This document shows positions 1 to 8,223 of a DNA stretch of 55,995 nt, piece after piece. The notes under the pieces are model-generated. The model was not told where the DNA came from, searched no databases, and was given only the letters and a program-made list of their open reading frames with translations. A program made the position numbers and the translations under genes. The DNA lies in assembly GCF_025143365.1 (NCBI RefSeq), contig NZ_JALXPE010000025.1:1-55995 (forward strand), in the 5' to 3' direction. Numbering within the stretch: position 1 is the first letter of the stretch; every line of letters begins with the position of its first letter. Origin of the DNA: Microbacterium sp. p3-SID336. Its GTDB lineage: Bacteria > Actinomycetota > Actinomycetes > Actinomycetales > Microbacteriaceae.

Positions 1-14
1 GCGCAGCCGGCGGT

Positions 15-47
15 CGGCGGACCGGCGCTCGAGGCGCCGGTCCGCCG
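15..47 (-). terminator. Terminator-like hairpin after the alcohol dehydrogenase
   Basis: Positions 15-28 (CGGCGGACCGGCGC) pair perfectly with 34-47 around a 5-base loop, a 14-bp stem just beyond the stop codon of the minus-strand gene. There is no T-run, as in many high-GC actinobacterial I-shaped terminators. Confidence 0.6.
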
Positions 48-52
48 GAGGC

Positions 53-1108
53 TCAGGCCTGCAGCAGCACCTTGAGCGCCTTGGTCTCCGCGGCCCTGCT
101 GAACGTGTCGTACGCGCTCTCGATGTCGGCGAGAGCGAACCGGTGGCTCACGAAGCCGCTCGGATCGATCCGCTTCTCCCCCAGCAGGCGCGTCAGCATG
201 CGGGCGGTGTTGGCGTTCACGAGCCCGGTCGTGATCGTGAGGTTCTCGATCCACAGCCGTTCGAGCGGGAACTGCACGGAGGTGCCGTGCACTCCCACGT
301 TGGCCACGTGCCCACCCGGACGCACGATCTCCAGGACCATGTCCCAGGTCTTCGGCACACCGACGGCCTCGATCGCGACGTCGACGCCCAGCCCGTCCGT
401 GAGGGCGAGCACCTGCTCGCGCCAGTCGGCGTCCGAGGCGACGACGCCGTGCGTGGCGCCGAAGGTCTTCGCCTGCGCACCCCGGTTCGCATCCAGGTCG
501 ATCGCGATCACCTTGCTAGGGCCGTACAGCCCCGCCGTCATGATCGCGGCCAGGCCGACCGGACCGGCACCGACGACCGCCACCACGTCGCCCGCCTTGA
601 CGGCGCCGTACTTGACGCCGATCTCATGACCGGTGGGCAGGATGTCGCTGATCAGCATCGCCGTCTCCGGCGACACCCCCTCCGGCACCCGGTGCAGGGA
701 CGTCTCTGCGAACGGAATGCGCACCAGCTCCGCCTGCGTGCCGTCGATCAGGTGCCCGAGGATCCAGCCGATGCCGGCAGCCCCCTCCTCGGCACGACAG
801 TGCGACTGCAGCCCCGCGATGCACGAGGCGCACTTCCCGCACGAGCTGATGCAGGAGATGATGACGCGGTCGCCGACGGCGAGCTCGGTCACCGCGGCAC
901 CGATCTCGGTCACGATGCCGACGCCCTCGTGACCGAGGATCCGGCCGTCGGTCACCCCGGGTACGTCGCCCTTCAGGATGTGCAGGTCCGTGCCGCAGAT
1001 CGTCGTGCACTCGACACGGACGATCGCATCCGTCGGGGCGATGATCGTGGGATCGGGCACGTCCTCCCAGCTCTTGGCTCCTGCTCCGTGGTACACGAGT
1101 GCTTTCAT
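53..1108 (-). CDS. Zinc-dependent alcohol dehydrogenase (MDR family)
   Basis: 351 aa, full length for a medium-chain zinc alcohol dehydrogenase acting on a small alcohol or aldehyde with NAD(P). The catalytic-zinc region CGTDLHILKG and GHEGVG is near the N-terminus. The structural-zinc lobe CGKCASC...HC has the C-x2-C-x2-C-x7-C spacing. The Rossmann loop reads GAGPVGLAA, followed by IDLD, where the Asp suggests NAD preference. The ATG at 1108 has AAAGGAGA upstream. It is divergent from the RNB gene. It resembles the gene at 49941 in architecture but is clearly a different paralogue. The substrate cannot be read from sequence. Confidence 0.93.
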   Translation of the reverse strand: MKALVYHGAGAKSWEDVPDPTIIAPTDAIVRVECTTICGTDLHILKGDVPGVTDGRILGHEGVGIVTEIGAAVTELAVGDRVIISCISSCGKCASCIAGLQSHCRAEEGAAGIGWILGHLIDGTQAELVRIPFAETSLHRVPEGVSPETAMLISDILPTGHEIGVKYGAVKAGDVVAVVGAGPVGLAAIMTAGLYGPSKVIAIDLDANRGAQAKTFGATHGVVASDADWREQVLALTDGLGVDVAIEAVGVPKTWDMVLEIVRPGGHVANVGVHGTSVQFPLERLWIENLTITTGLVNANTARMLTRLLGEKRIDPSGFVSHRFALADIESAYDTFSRAAETKALKVLLQA

Positions 1109-1203
1109 GACAGTCTCCTTTGGCGAGTCCGAAGAGGGATATGTGAAATGTTACCCGCCACCTCGGACATGCGGCAGTGCGGAGACCGGGAGATACCGCG
1201 ACC

Positions 1204-1209
1204 TAGGCT
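1204..1209 (+). promoter_or_regulatory. -10 element, leaderless start of RNB gene
   Basis: TAGGCT ends 6 bases before the ATG at 1216, so transcription should begin at or next to the start codon. No Shine-Dalgarno is present. Confidence 0.55.
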
Positions 1210-1215
1210 GGGGGC

Positions 1216-2634
1216 ATGCCCCAGCGCCGCTCGCATGTCGCTCCGTCCGCCGCCCAGACCGAGCTCGCCTCCGCGCTGGCCGCCCTGCGCGCCGAGCTCG
1301 ACGCCCCGCAGGAGTTCCCCGCCGCCGTGCTCGAAGAGGCCGCGGCGGCGACCGCATCCACCCCGGAGCTGGATCTCCGGGACGTGCCGTTCGCGACGCT
1401 CGACCCGCAAGGGTCGCGCGACCTCGACCAGGCCTTCCATCTGGAACGCGCCGACAGCGGCTACACCGTGCGCTACGCCATCGCTGACGTTCCCGCGTTC
1501 GTGACTCCCGGCGGCGCCGTCGATGCGGAGGCCCGCCGACGCGGCCAGACGATCTACGCGGCCGACGGCTCGATCCCCCTCCACCCTCCCGTTCTGAGCG
1601 AGGACCGCGCGTCACTGCTCCCCGACGTCGACCGCCCGGCACTCGTCTGGACCTTCACCCTGGACGCGGACGGTGCCGTGCAACGGTTCCGGCTGGAGCG
1701 CGCCCTCATCCGCTCGCGCGCACAGCTCGACTACGTGGCGACCCAGAGTGCGCTCGACCGCGGCGAGGACGGACCGGCGGCGCTGCTGCCGGAGATCGGC
1801 GCCCTGCGACTGGCGCAGGAGCAGGCGCGAGGCGGCGCCAGCCTGAACCTCCCCGACGAGGAGGTCGTGCGCGCCGACGACGGCACCTACGCGATCGAGC
1901 GTCGGCGGCCCCTGCCCGTCGAGGAGTGGAACGCGCAGCTCTCGCTCATGACCGGCATGGCCGCGGCGACGCTCATGCTCGACGCCGGGGTGGGCGTGCT
2001 GCGCACGATGCCGGAGCCGGACGAGGACGCGTTCCGTGCCTTCCGGCTGCAGACGCGGGCTCTCGGGCGCCCGTGGACGGACGGCGCCTACGGCGACTAC
2101 CTGCGCGGGCTCGACCGCGATGACCCGCTCACCCTGCCGGTGCTGGAGGCCGCCGCCTCGCTCTTCCGCGGCGCGGGCTACGTGGTGTTCGACGGCGAGG
2201 CACCGGACGATGCCGTGCAGGCCGCGATCGCTGCCCCCTACGCGCACGCGACCGCTCCCCTGCGACGCCTGGTCGATCGGTGGAGCCTCGCCATCTGTCT
2301 CGCCGTGTCGGAGGGGCGCCCCGTCCCGCCGTGGGCGCGCGAGTCGCTGTCGGATCTGCCCGCGCTCATGCAGGAGTCGGGTCAGCGCGCAGGACGACTC
2401 GACGCCGCGACCGTGAACGCGGTGGAGGCGGCACTGCTCACTCCGCTCGTGGGGTCGACTGTCGAGGCCACCGTCATCGAGCTTCGCGGGGAGCGCATGG
2501 CCATCCAGCTCGCGGACCCCGCCGTGAGCGCGACGGCGCCCGCGTCCGCCGATGCGAAGCCCGGCGATGTCGTTCGTCTGCGCGTCGCGCGCGCCGACAT
2601 CTCCCGCGGAGAGGTGGAGTTCGAGCCCGCCTGA
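1216..2634 (+). CDS. RNB-domain 3'-5' exoribonuclease, short form
   Basis: 472 aa, an RNase II/R-type catalytic domain without the full cold-shock and S1 modules of RNase R (over 700 aa). The metal-binding segment reads FATLDPQGSRDLDQA (about residues 59-73): three of the four usual aspartates (D63, D69, D71) are present, but the fourth position is Gln72. Further RNB landmarks are RRGQTIY, LHPPVLSED and the helix with PYAHATAPLRRLVDRW. The start is set by TAGGCT 6 bases upstream. It probably degrades single-stranded RNA; activity with the D-to-Q change is untested. The 3' neighbour is convergent. Confidence 0.88.
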   Translation: MPQRRSHVAPSAAQTELASALAALRAELDAPQEFPAAVLEEAAAATASTPELDLRDVPFATLDPQGSRDLDQAFHLERADSGYTVRYAIADVPAFVTPGGAVDAEARRRGQTIYAADGSIPLHPPVLSEDRASLLPDVDRPALVWTFTLDADGAVQRFRLERALIRSRAQLDYVATQSALDRGEDGPAALLPEIGALRLAQEQARGGASLNLPDEEVVRADDGTYAIERRRPLPVEEWNAQLSLMTGMAAATLMLDAGVGVLRTMPEPDEDAFRAFRLQTRALGRPWTDGAYGDYLRGLDRDDPLTLPVLEAAASLFRGAGYVVFDGEAPDDAVQAAIAAPYAHATAPLRRLVDRWSLAICLAVSEGRPVPPWARESLSDLPALMQESGQRAGRLDAATVNAVEAALLTPLVGSTVEATVIELRGERMAIQLADPAVSATAPASADAKPGDVVRLRVARADISRGEVEFEPA

Positions 2635-2668
2635 CCCTCCGTCGGGATCCGAGCGGTCGCGCGCCGGC

Positions 2669-3532
2669 TCAGGCGGGGACGACGGTCGTCCGCATGACGA
2701 GCAGCTGCGGGTCGGAGAGGTCGAGGGTGACGGTGATCTCCGCGAACGCGGCGAGGGAATCCACGTGCGTGCCACCGCACAGTATGACCGCTTCACCCTC
2801 CGGCAGTTCGCAGTGCCAGCGCCGACGGTCCACGATGGTCGCGCCCTCGGTCTCGATGCGGCTCGAGGCAGCCGAGGCCACCCACGCGGCCAGCTGCGCG
2901 TTGAGGTGCTGTTGCCGCTCGGCGAGCGTCGCGGCGAAGGCCTCGGTGTCGAAGCCCGCCTTACGCAGGCTCTTGCCCAGGCGGTACTCGTCCACGGCGC
3001 CGTCCTCGTGGATCCGACTGGACTGGTTCGCGCGTCCCTCGAAGTCCGGCGTGCCGAGCGCATCGGCACCCGGATCCTTGCGCCACAGGTCGGCCACGGC
3101 CAGATCGAGCGCCAGCGAGGCGAGGTGGCAGGCGGTGTGACCGCGGCTGAGGCCCGCGCGTCGCGCGGCATCGACCTCGAGTCCCACCGTGGCGCCGGGT
3201 ACCAGGCTCTCCGGCGCCGACTCCGCCAGCCGGTGCCCGACCAGCCAGGTCCAGCCCTCCCCGCCGCGCTTGACCGGGATGTCCGTTCCCACCGCGAAGG
3301 CACCCTCGTCGGACACGGCGGCCATCACGGCCTCCGTGACGCCGAGAGCGGCGTCGCCCAGCGTGATCCCACCCGAGTCGCCCGGTTGGTCGGGCCACGT
3401 GTGATCCACGGGGTGGAACGGGGTGGCATCGACGACGACGACCGTGCCGTCCGGCCCCGGCTGCACGTGCGTCACCACCGCCTCTCCGCTGACGGCACCG
3501 GCGGCGAAGGTCACGACGGTCGACGAGGGCAT
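2669..3532 (-). CDS. AlaX-like alanyl-tRNA editing hydrolase
   Basis: 287 aa, resembling the free-standing alanyl-tRNA editing domain (second additional domain of AlaRS), which hydrolyses Ser- or Gly-tRNA(Ala). The zinc motifs are HTACH in the middle of the protein and CGGTH near the C-terminus, both intact. The N-terminal part carries the usual beta-barrel with ATPFHPVDHTWPDQPGD, matching the family P-x-G-G-G-Q-P-x-D style segment. ATG 3532 has AGGAGAAGC upstream. It lies 36 bases downstream of ispG on the same strand and is probably co-transcribed. Some annotations call such proteins metal-dependent hydrolase. Confidence 0.82.
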   Translation of the reverse strand: MPSSTVVTFAAGAVSGEAVVTHVQPGPDGTVVVVDATPFHPVDHTWPDQPGDSGGITLGDAALGVTEAVMAAVSDEGAFAVGTDIPVKRGGEGWTWLVGHRLAESAPESLVPGATVGLEVDAARRAGLSRGHTACHLASLALDLAVADLWRKDPGADALGTPDFEGRANQSSRIHEDGAVDEYRLGKSLRKAGFDTEAFAATLAERQQHLNAQLAAWVASAASSRIETEGATIVDRRRWHCELPEGEAVILCGGTHVDSLAAFAEITVTLDLSDPQLLVMRTTVVPA

Positions 3533-3568
3533 GCTTCTCCTGAGGTGCGCGCGGTGAGAGGTGTGCGG

Positions 3569-4720
3569 TCAGGCCGTGACGACCTGGGCGGTGCCCAGCG
3601 GTGCGTCCGGCCCCATCTCGGAGGCGATCCGGTTCGCCTCCTCGATCAGGGTGGCGACGATGTCCTCCTCCGGCACGGTCTTGATGACCTCGCCCTTGAC
3701 GAAGATCTGTCCCTTGCCGTTGCCCGAGGCGACGCCGAGGTCGGCCTCGCGCGCCTCACCGGGGCCGTTCACGACGCACCCCATCACGGCGACGCGCAGC
3801 GGCACCGTCATGTCCTTGAGCCCCTCGGTCACGTCCTCGGCGAGCGTGTAGACGTCGACCTGCGCGCGACCGCACGAGGGGCACGACACGATCTCCAGCT
3901 TGCGCTCGCGCAGGTTCAGCGACTGCAGGATCTGGTGGCCGACCTTGACCTCCTCGGCGGGCGGCGCCGAGAGCGAGACACGGATCGTGTCGCCGATGCC
4001 CTCGCCGAGCAGGATGCCGAACGCGGTCGCGCTCTTGATGGTGCCCTGGAACGCGGGGCCGGCCTCGGTCACGCCGAGGTGCAGCGGCCAGTCGCCGCGT
4101 TCGGCCAGCTGGCGGTACGCCTTGACCATGACGACCGGGTCGTTGTGCTTGACGGAGATCTTGAAGTCGTGGAAGTCGTGCTCCTCGAACAGCGATGCCT
4201 CCCACACGGCGCTCTCGACCAGGGCTTCCGGTGTGGCCTTGCCGTACTTCTCCAGCAGACGGCGGTCGAGCGATCCGGCGTTCACCCCGATGCGCAGCGA
4301 GACGCCCGCATCCTGGGCGGCCTTGGCGATCGCGCCCACCTGGTCGTCGAACTTGCGGATGTTGCCGGGGTTCACGCGCACGGCGGCGCAGCCGGCGTCG
4401 ATCGCCTGGAAGACGTATTTCGGCTGGAAGTGGATGTCGGCGATCACCGGGATCTGGCTCTTCTTCGCGATGATGTGCAGCACGTCCGCGTCGTCCTGAG
4501 ACGGCACGGCGACGCGCACGATCTCGCAGCCCGAGGCGGTGAGCTCGGCGATCTGCTGCAGCGTCCCGTTGATGTCGGTCGTCTTGGTGGTCGTCATCGA
4601 CTGCACGCTCACCGGGGCGTCGCCGCCGACGAGCACCTTGCCCACCTTGATCTGGCGAGACTTGCGGCGCGGGGCGAGGACTTCGGGGACTCTGGGCATC
4701 CCAAGGTTCACAGCTGGCAC
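3569..4720 (-). CDS. ispG: 4-hydroxy-3-methylbut-2-enyl diphosphate synthase IspG
   Basis: 383 aa. This is the [4Fe-4S] enzyme of the MEP isoprenoid pathway that converts MEcPP to HMBPP. The N-terminal TIM-barrel signature is [14 protein letters not shown]. The iron-sulfur ligands are in [11 protein letters not shown] and [10 protein letters not shown], with the conserved EEANR late in the protein. Two GTG codons are in tandem (4723 and 4720). The second lies exactly 6 bases after a TAGGCT -10, so 4720 is preferred, giving an N-terminus reading (M)PAVNLGMP. dxr and the site-2 protease, its usual neighbours, are at 6845-12616, separated by inserted plus-strand genes. Confidence 0.97.
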   Translation of the reverse strand: MPAVNLGMPRVPEVLAPRRKSRQIKVGKVLVGGDAPVSVQSMTTTKTTDINGTLQQIAELTASGCEIVRVAVPSQDDADVLHIIAKKSQIPVIADIHFQPKYVFQAIDAGCAAVRVNPGNIRKFDDQVGAIAKAAQDAGVSLRIGVNAGSLDRRLLEKYGKATPEALVESAVWEASLFEEHDFHDFKISVKHNDPVVMVKAYRQLAERGDWPLHLGVTEAGPAFQGTIKSATAFGILLGEGIGDTIRVSLSAPPAEEVKVGHQILQSLNLRERKLEIVSCPSCGRAQVDVYTLAEDVTEGLKDMTVPLRVAVMGCVVNGPGEAREADLGVASGNGKGQIFVKGEVIKTVPEEDIVATLIEEANRIASEMGPDAPLGTAQVVTA

Positions 4721-4726
4721 CACTCC

Positions 4727-4732
4727 AGCCTA
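4727..4732 (-). promoter_or_regulatory. -10 element of ispG
   Basis: On the minus strand TAGGCT is followed by 6 bases and then the GTG at 4720, predicting a leaderless ispG transcript and choosing between the tandem GTGs. Confidence 0.55.
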
Positions 4733-4802
4733 CGCCGCCAGGATGCGCGAGGGCTGGATGGCCGCGCCCGTCATCCGCTCCGGCCGCGTGCGGGCGGTGT
4801 GG

Positions 4803-4808
4803 TAGTTT
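4803..4808 (+). promoter_or_regulatory. -10 element of the trp leader
   Basis: TAGTTT is followed by CGCCCC and then the leader ATG at 4815. The 6-base gap predicts that the trp leader RNA starts at its own AUG. Confidence 0.55.
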
Positions 4809-4814
4809 CGCCCC

Positions 4815-4850
4815 ATGCTCGCGAACTTCACCTGGTGGCCCGCCTCCTAG
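4815..4850 (+). CDS. trpL: trp operon leader peptide
   Basis: An 11-residue peptide, MLANFTWWPAS, with tandem Trp codons at 4833-4838 and a stop at 4848-4850. It lies 88 bases upstream of the fused anthranilate synthase and is followed by competing hairpins and a terminator. This is the standard logic of transcription attenuation, in which a ribosome stalled at Trp codons frees an antiterminator. It has no Shine-Dalgarno; a TAGTTT hexamer 6 bases upstream of the ATG suggests leaderless translation. In Sinorhizobium the trpL mRNA is also leaderless, so the arrangement has a precedent. Confidence 0.88.
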   Translation: MLANFTWWPAS

Positions 4851-4901
4851 GCGGTGTGTTCGCGTTCCCACGAATCCAGACCGCCTCCGGGGCGGTCTTT
4901 T
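4840..4901 (+). promoter_or_regulatory. trp transcription attenuator
   Basis: Segment 1 CCGCC (4840-4844) pairs with segment 2 GGCGG (4850-4854). Segment 2, GGCGGT (4850-4855), pairs alternatively with segment 3 ACCGCC (4880-4885). Segment 3, AGACCGCC (4878-4885), pairs with segment 4 GGCGGTCT (4891-4898), an 8-bp terminator ending in TTTT (4898-4901). A ribosome stalled at the Trp codons would mask segment 1, allow 2:3 and read through. Free movement to the stop codon favours 3:4 termination. All pairings are exact. Confidence 0.88.
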
Positions 4902-4938
4902 CGTTGCGCCGAGCCGGAGCCCTGCACAGGAGACATCG

Positions 4939-6822
4939 ATGACCCTCTCACGACTCGCCGAGCTCAGCGCCGACCCGGACGCGTCCTTCGTGCTGATCGC
5001 CAGGGACGGCGCCGACACCGTCGAGCTGCTCAGCGGCGACGTCGCCGACGTGGAGCTGCTGGCCGACATCCCGCTCACGGCGGACGGCATCCCGCGCGAG
5101 GTGTTCGCGATGGTCCCCTATCGGCAGGTGCGTGAGCGCGGCTTCGTCGCCCAGGACGACGGCGCCCCCCTGCGCTGCCTGGTCGTCGACGAGCATCTGC
5201 ACCTGCCGACCGCCGAGCTCCTGGCTGCGCTTCCGGACGCCGCGGTGCCGCTGCGCGACGGCGGCTTCGACATCGCCGACGAGGAGTACGCGGCCATCGT
5301 GGAGACCGTGATCGCGGACGAGATCGGCCGCGGCGAGGGCGCGAACTTCGTCATCCGGCGCGACTACACCGCGGCCGTCGACACGGACGAGCGCACCGCC
5401 GCGCTCACCTGGTTCCGCGCGCTGCTCACGCACGAGCGCGGGGCGTACTGGACCTTCGCGGTGTTCACCCCCGGGCACATCGCGGTGGGTGCGAGCCCCG
5501 AGGCCCACGTCGTGGCGCGCGGCGGCGTCGTCACCATGAACCCCATCTCCGGCACGTTCCGTCACCCCGCAGGGGGCGCCACCAAGGAGACGCTGATCGA
5601 CTTCCTCGCGTCGACCAAGGAGACCGAGGAGCTCTTCATGGTGGTCGACGAGGAGCTGAAGATGATGAGCGCCGTCTGTGCGGACGGCGGTCGCATCACG
5701 GGCCCGCACCTCAAGGAGATGTCGCGGCTCACCCACACCGAGTACATGCTGCGGGGCCGCAGCGCGCTGGACCCTCGTGACATCCTCCGCGAGACGATGT
5801 TCGCCCCGACCGTGACCGGCTCTCCCATGCAGAACGCCTGTGCGGTCATCCGCCGCCACGAGCGCAAGCCGCGCGGGTACTACTCCGGTGTCGCCGCCCT
5901 CTTCACGCCGAACGCCGACGGCGGCCACGACCTGGACGCGCCGATCCTCATCCGCACCGTGTATCTGCAGGACGGTCGGCTGAGCGTGCCGGTGGGTGCG
6001 ACGCTCGTGCGGCACTCCGACCCGCACGGCGAGGTCTCCGAGACACATGGCAAGGCGGCCGGTGTGCTGGGCGCGATCGGCGCGATCGACCGCGACCGCG
6101 TCGCGGAAGCGCGCAGCGACGCGGATGCCCCCGGTGCCGGTCGGTCGCTCGCCGACGACGCCGAGGTGGCCGCACTGCTCTCCTCCCGCAACGCGCGGCT
6201 CGCTGAGTTCTGGCTGAACCCGCAGGGCGAGGACTTCACCGGTCCCTTCTCGGGCCGCTCGGCACTGGTCGTCGATGCCGAGGACCGCTTCACCACCATG
6301 CTCGCCCACCAGCTGCGCCACCTCGGGCTCGACGTCACGATCGCCGCCTGGGACGAGGTCGCGGACGACGCCGTGGCCGCAGCCGACCTGGTGGTGGCAG
6401 GACCCGGTCCCGGTGATCCCCGTGACGTCGACAGCCCCCGTATCGCCCGGATGCGCGAGGTCGTCACGGCTCGGCTCGACGGCGGCAGCCCGCTGCTGGC
6501 GGTCTGTCTGAGCCACCAGATCCTCGCCGACCGTCTGGGCGTGGCGCTGGCTCCGCTCGATGCACCGCACCAGGGCCTGCAGAAGGCCGTGCCCGTGTTC
6601 GGCGAGGACGCGTCGATCGGCTTCTACAACACCTTCACCGCCCGCGTCGCCCCCGGGACCTCGACCGTCGGAGGCGCTGAAGTCAGCGCGGACCCGGGGA
6701 CCGGCGACGTGTACGCGCTGCGCGGCGAGGGCTTCGCCTCCGTGCAGGGGCACCTGGAATCGATCCTGTCGCGCGACGGCATCCGCACGCTCGAACGCCT
6801 CGTGACGCACGCGCTCGCCTGA
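4939..6822 (+). CDS. Fused anthranilate synthase (TrpE-TrpG / PhzE-like)
   Basis: 627 aa. The N-terminal chorismate-binding domain (about residues 1-390) has NPISGTFRHP, KETEELFMVVDEELKMM and TGSPMQNA. The C-terminal class I glutamine amidotransferase domain (about 430-627) has GPGPGDP, the nucleophile Cys in LLAVCLSHQ and a terminal QGHLES. The reaction is chorismate plus glutamine to anthranilate, glutamate and pyruvate. The domain order and the GSPMQNA motif resemble PhzE-type fusions rather than separate TrpE and TrpG. Control by a Trp attenuator argues for tryptophan supply rather than phenazine synthesis. ATG 4939 follows AGGAG (4928-4932). No other trp gene is in the window. Confidence 0.92.
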   Translation: MTLSRLAELSADPDASFVLIARDGADTVELLSGDVADVELLADIPLTADGIPREVFAMVPYRQVRERGFVAQDDGAPLRCLVVDEHLHLPTAELLAALPDAAVPLRDGGFDIADEEYAAIVETVIADEIGRGEGANFVIRRDYTAAVDTDERTAALTWFRALLTHERGAYWTFAVFTPGHIAVGASPEAHVVARGGVVTMNPISGTFRHPAGGATKETLIDFLASTKETEELFMVVDEELKMMSAVCADGGRITGPHLKEMSRLTHTEYMLRGRSALDPRDILRETMFAPTVTGSPMQNACAVIRRHERKPRGYYSGVAALFTPNADGGHDLDAPILIRTVYLQDGRLSVPVGATLVRHSDPHGEVSETHGKAAGVLGAIGAIDRDRVAEARSDADAPGAGRSLADDAEVAALLSSRNARLAEFWLNPQGEDFTGPFSGRSALVVDAEDRFTTMLAHQLRHLGLDVTIAAWDEVADDAVAAADLVVAGPGPGDPRDVDSPRIARMREVVTARLDGGSPLLAVCLSHQILADRLGVALAPLDAPHQGLQKAVPVFGEDASIGFYNTFTARVAPGTSTVGGAEVSADPGTGDVYALRGEGFASVQGHLESILSRDGIRTLERLVTHALA

Positions 6823-6825
6823 GCC

Positions 6826-6841
6826 GCGTCCGCCGGGACGC
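6826..6841. terminator. Small hairpin between convergent genes
   Basis: GCGTCC (6826-6831) and GGACGC (6836-6841) pair around GCCG. The stem is only 6 bp and has no T-run, so this is a weak candidate terminator serving the convergent anthranilate synthase and protease genes. Confidence 0.3.
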
Positions 6842-6844
6842 CGG

Positions 6845-8158
6845 TCAGCCCAGCAGCTTCACCGGGTTGAACAGGTCGGCCGCCAGGAGCAGTGCGCCCA
6901 TTCCGATCAACAGCACCGCGACCACCACGGTCAGTGGGACGAGGCGCGTGGCGTCCACCGGGGCGGGCGGCGGCCGCCGGAACAGCTTCGCCCACGCGCG
7001 TCGCACTCCCTCCCAGAGCGCGACCACGATGTGACCGCCGTCGAGGGGCAGCAGCGGGATCAGGTTGAACACGAAGAGCGCCACGTTGAGCGACCCGAGC
7101 AGCCCGAGCAGCACGGCGAAGCGGTTGAGTACGGGCGCATCGGTCGCGGCGACCTCACCGGCCAGGCGACCCACGCCGACCACGCTCAGCGGCCCGTTGG
7201 GGTCGCGCTCGCCCCCGGTGACCAGCGAGACGCCGACATCCCAGAGGCGCACGGGGAGGGTGACGATGAGCGAGGCGACCCTGGCCACGTTGTCCGCGGC
7301 CATCTCGACGCCGACGCTCGGCGGCTGCTGGACGTAGCCCATCTGGGCGATCATCCCCGCGTACCCCACCTCCTTCACCACGGGGTCGCCGTCCTCGTCG
7401 AGCACGGGCGTGCCGCTGGCGTCGGTGATCGTGCGCTCGGCCGCGATCGGGGTGAGGCTCAGCGTCCGCTCCTCGCCATCGCGCCGCACCACCAGCTCGA
7501 GGGTCTCCCCCGGAGACGCCTGCACGATCTGCGTGGCCTGGTCGAAGGTGGACACGGGCTGACCGTCGATGGAGACGAGGACGTCGCCCGGCTGCACGTC
7601 GGCCTCCGCTGCGGGCGACGGCGGGTCATCCGCGGAGCACGAGGTCGCCGAGGACGACGCGGGCACGACGCACTCGTTCACCGCCGCGATCGTGGTCGTG
7701 CCCTGCTGCACCCCGATCCCGCTGACGAGCACGATGAAGATGAGCACCGCGAGCAGCAGGTTCATCAGCGGGCCGCCGAGCATCACCACGACGCGCTTCC
7801 AGACAGGCAGCTTGTAGAAGACGCGGTCCTCCGCGCCCTCGGCGATCGTCTCGTCGTTGGCCGACCGGGCGTCCTGGATGAGCGTGCGGAAGACGCCCGA
7901 CGCCGGCCCGCGGTCCTTCGACGACGGGTACATGCCGGACATCGAGATGAACCCGCCGAGCGGGAGCAGCTTGAACCCGTACTCGGTCTCCCCGATCCGC
8001 TTCGACCACAGTCGAGGGCCGAAGCCGATCATGTACTGGCCGACGCGGACGCCGAAGAGCTTCGCGGGGACGAGATGGCCGACCTCGTGCAGACCGATCG
8101 AGAGGCCGAGGCCGATCAGCATGAACAGGATGCCGCCCACATAGAGCAGGATTTCCAC
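6845..8158 (-). CDS. Site-2 intramembrane metalloprotease (RseP/Rip1-like, M50)
   Basis: 437 aa integral membrane protease that cleaves transmembrane substrates such as anti-sigma factors. The zinc motif HEVGH is at residues 24-28 in the first membrane helix. A PDZ domain lies in the middle (around VQPGDVLVSIDGQPVSTF). The second conserved motif, NLIPLLPLDGG, is in the C-terminal membrane part. Length and order match actinobacterial Rip1. The GTG at 8158 sits 6 bases after TACGGT, so the mRNA is probably leaderless. It lies between ispG and dxr, the usual actinobacterial neighbourhood dxr-rip1-ispG. Confidence 0.95.
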   Translation of the reverse strand: MEILLYVGGILFMLIGLGLSIGLHEVGHLVPAKLFGVRVGQYMIGFGPRLWSKRIGETEYGFKLLPLGGFISMSGMYPSSKDRGPASGVFRTLIQDARSANDETIAEGAEDRVFYKLPVWKRVVVMLGGPLMNLLLAVLIFIVLVSGIGVQQGTTTIAAVNECVVPASSSATSCSADDPPSPAAEADVQPGDVLVSIDGQPVSTFDQATQIVQASPGETLELVVRRDGEERTLSLTPIAAERTITDASGTPVLDEDGDPVVKEVGYAGMIAQMGYVQQPPSVGVEMAADNVARVASLIVTLPVRLWDVGVSLVTGGERDPNGPLSVVGVGRLAGEVAATDAPVLNRFAVLLGLLGSLNVALFVFNLIPLLPLDGGHIVVALWEGVRRAWAKLFRRPPPAPVDATRLVPLTVVVAVLLIGMGALLLAADLFNPVKLLG

Positions 8159-8164
8159 GTGCCA

Positions 8165-8170
8165 ACCGTA
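8165..8170 (-). promoter_or_regulatory. -10 element of the site-2 protease gene
   Basis: Minus-strand TACGGT, 6-base gap, then the GTG at 8158. It is divergent from another leaderless promoter at 8212-8217. Confidence 0.5.
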
Positions 8171-8211
8171 GTGCCCTGAGCTAGGAATCCGCCCTGCTCC
8201 GCCCGCGTCGC

Positions 8212-8217
8212 TAGGCT
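8212..8217 (+). promoter_or_regulatory. -10 element of the 8224 gene
   Basis: TAGGCT, then GGTGCG (6 bases), then the GTG start at 8224. Confidence 0.55.
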
Positions 8218-8223
8218 GGTGCG

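Noticed and set aside
2552..4942. A 796-codon open frame on the plus strand
   Set aside because: It runs antisense through the AlaX-like and ispG genes, has Arg/His/Gly-rich shadow composition and no motifs.
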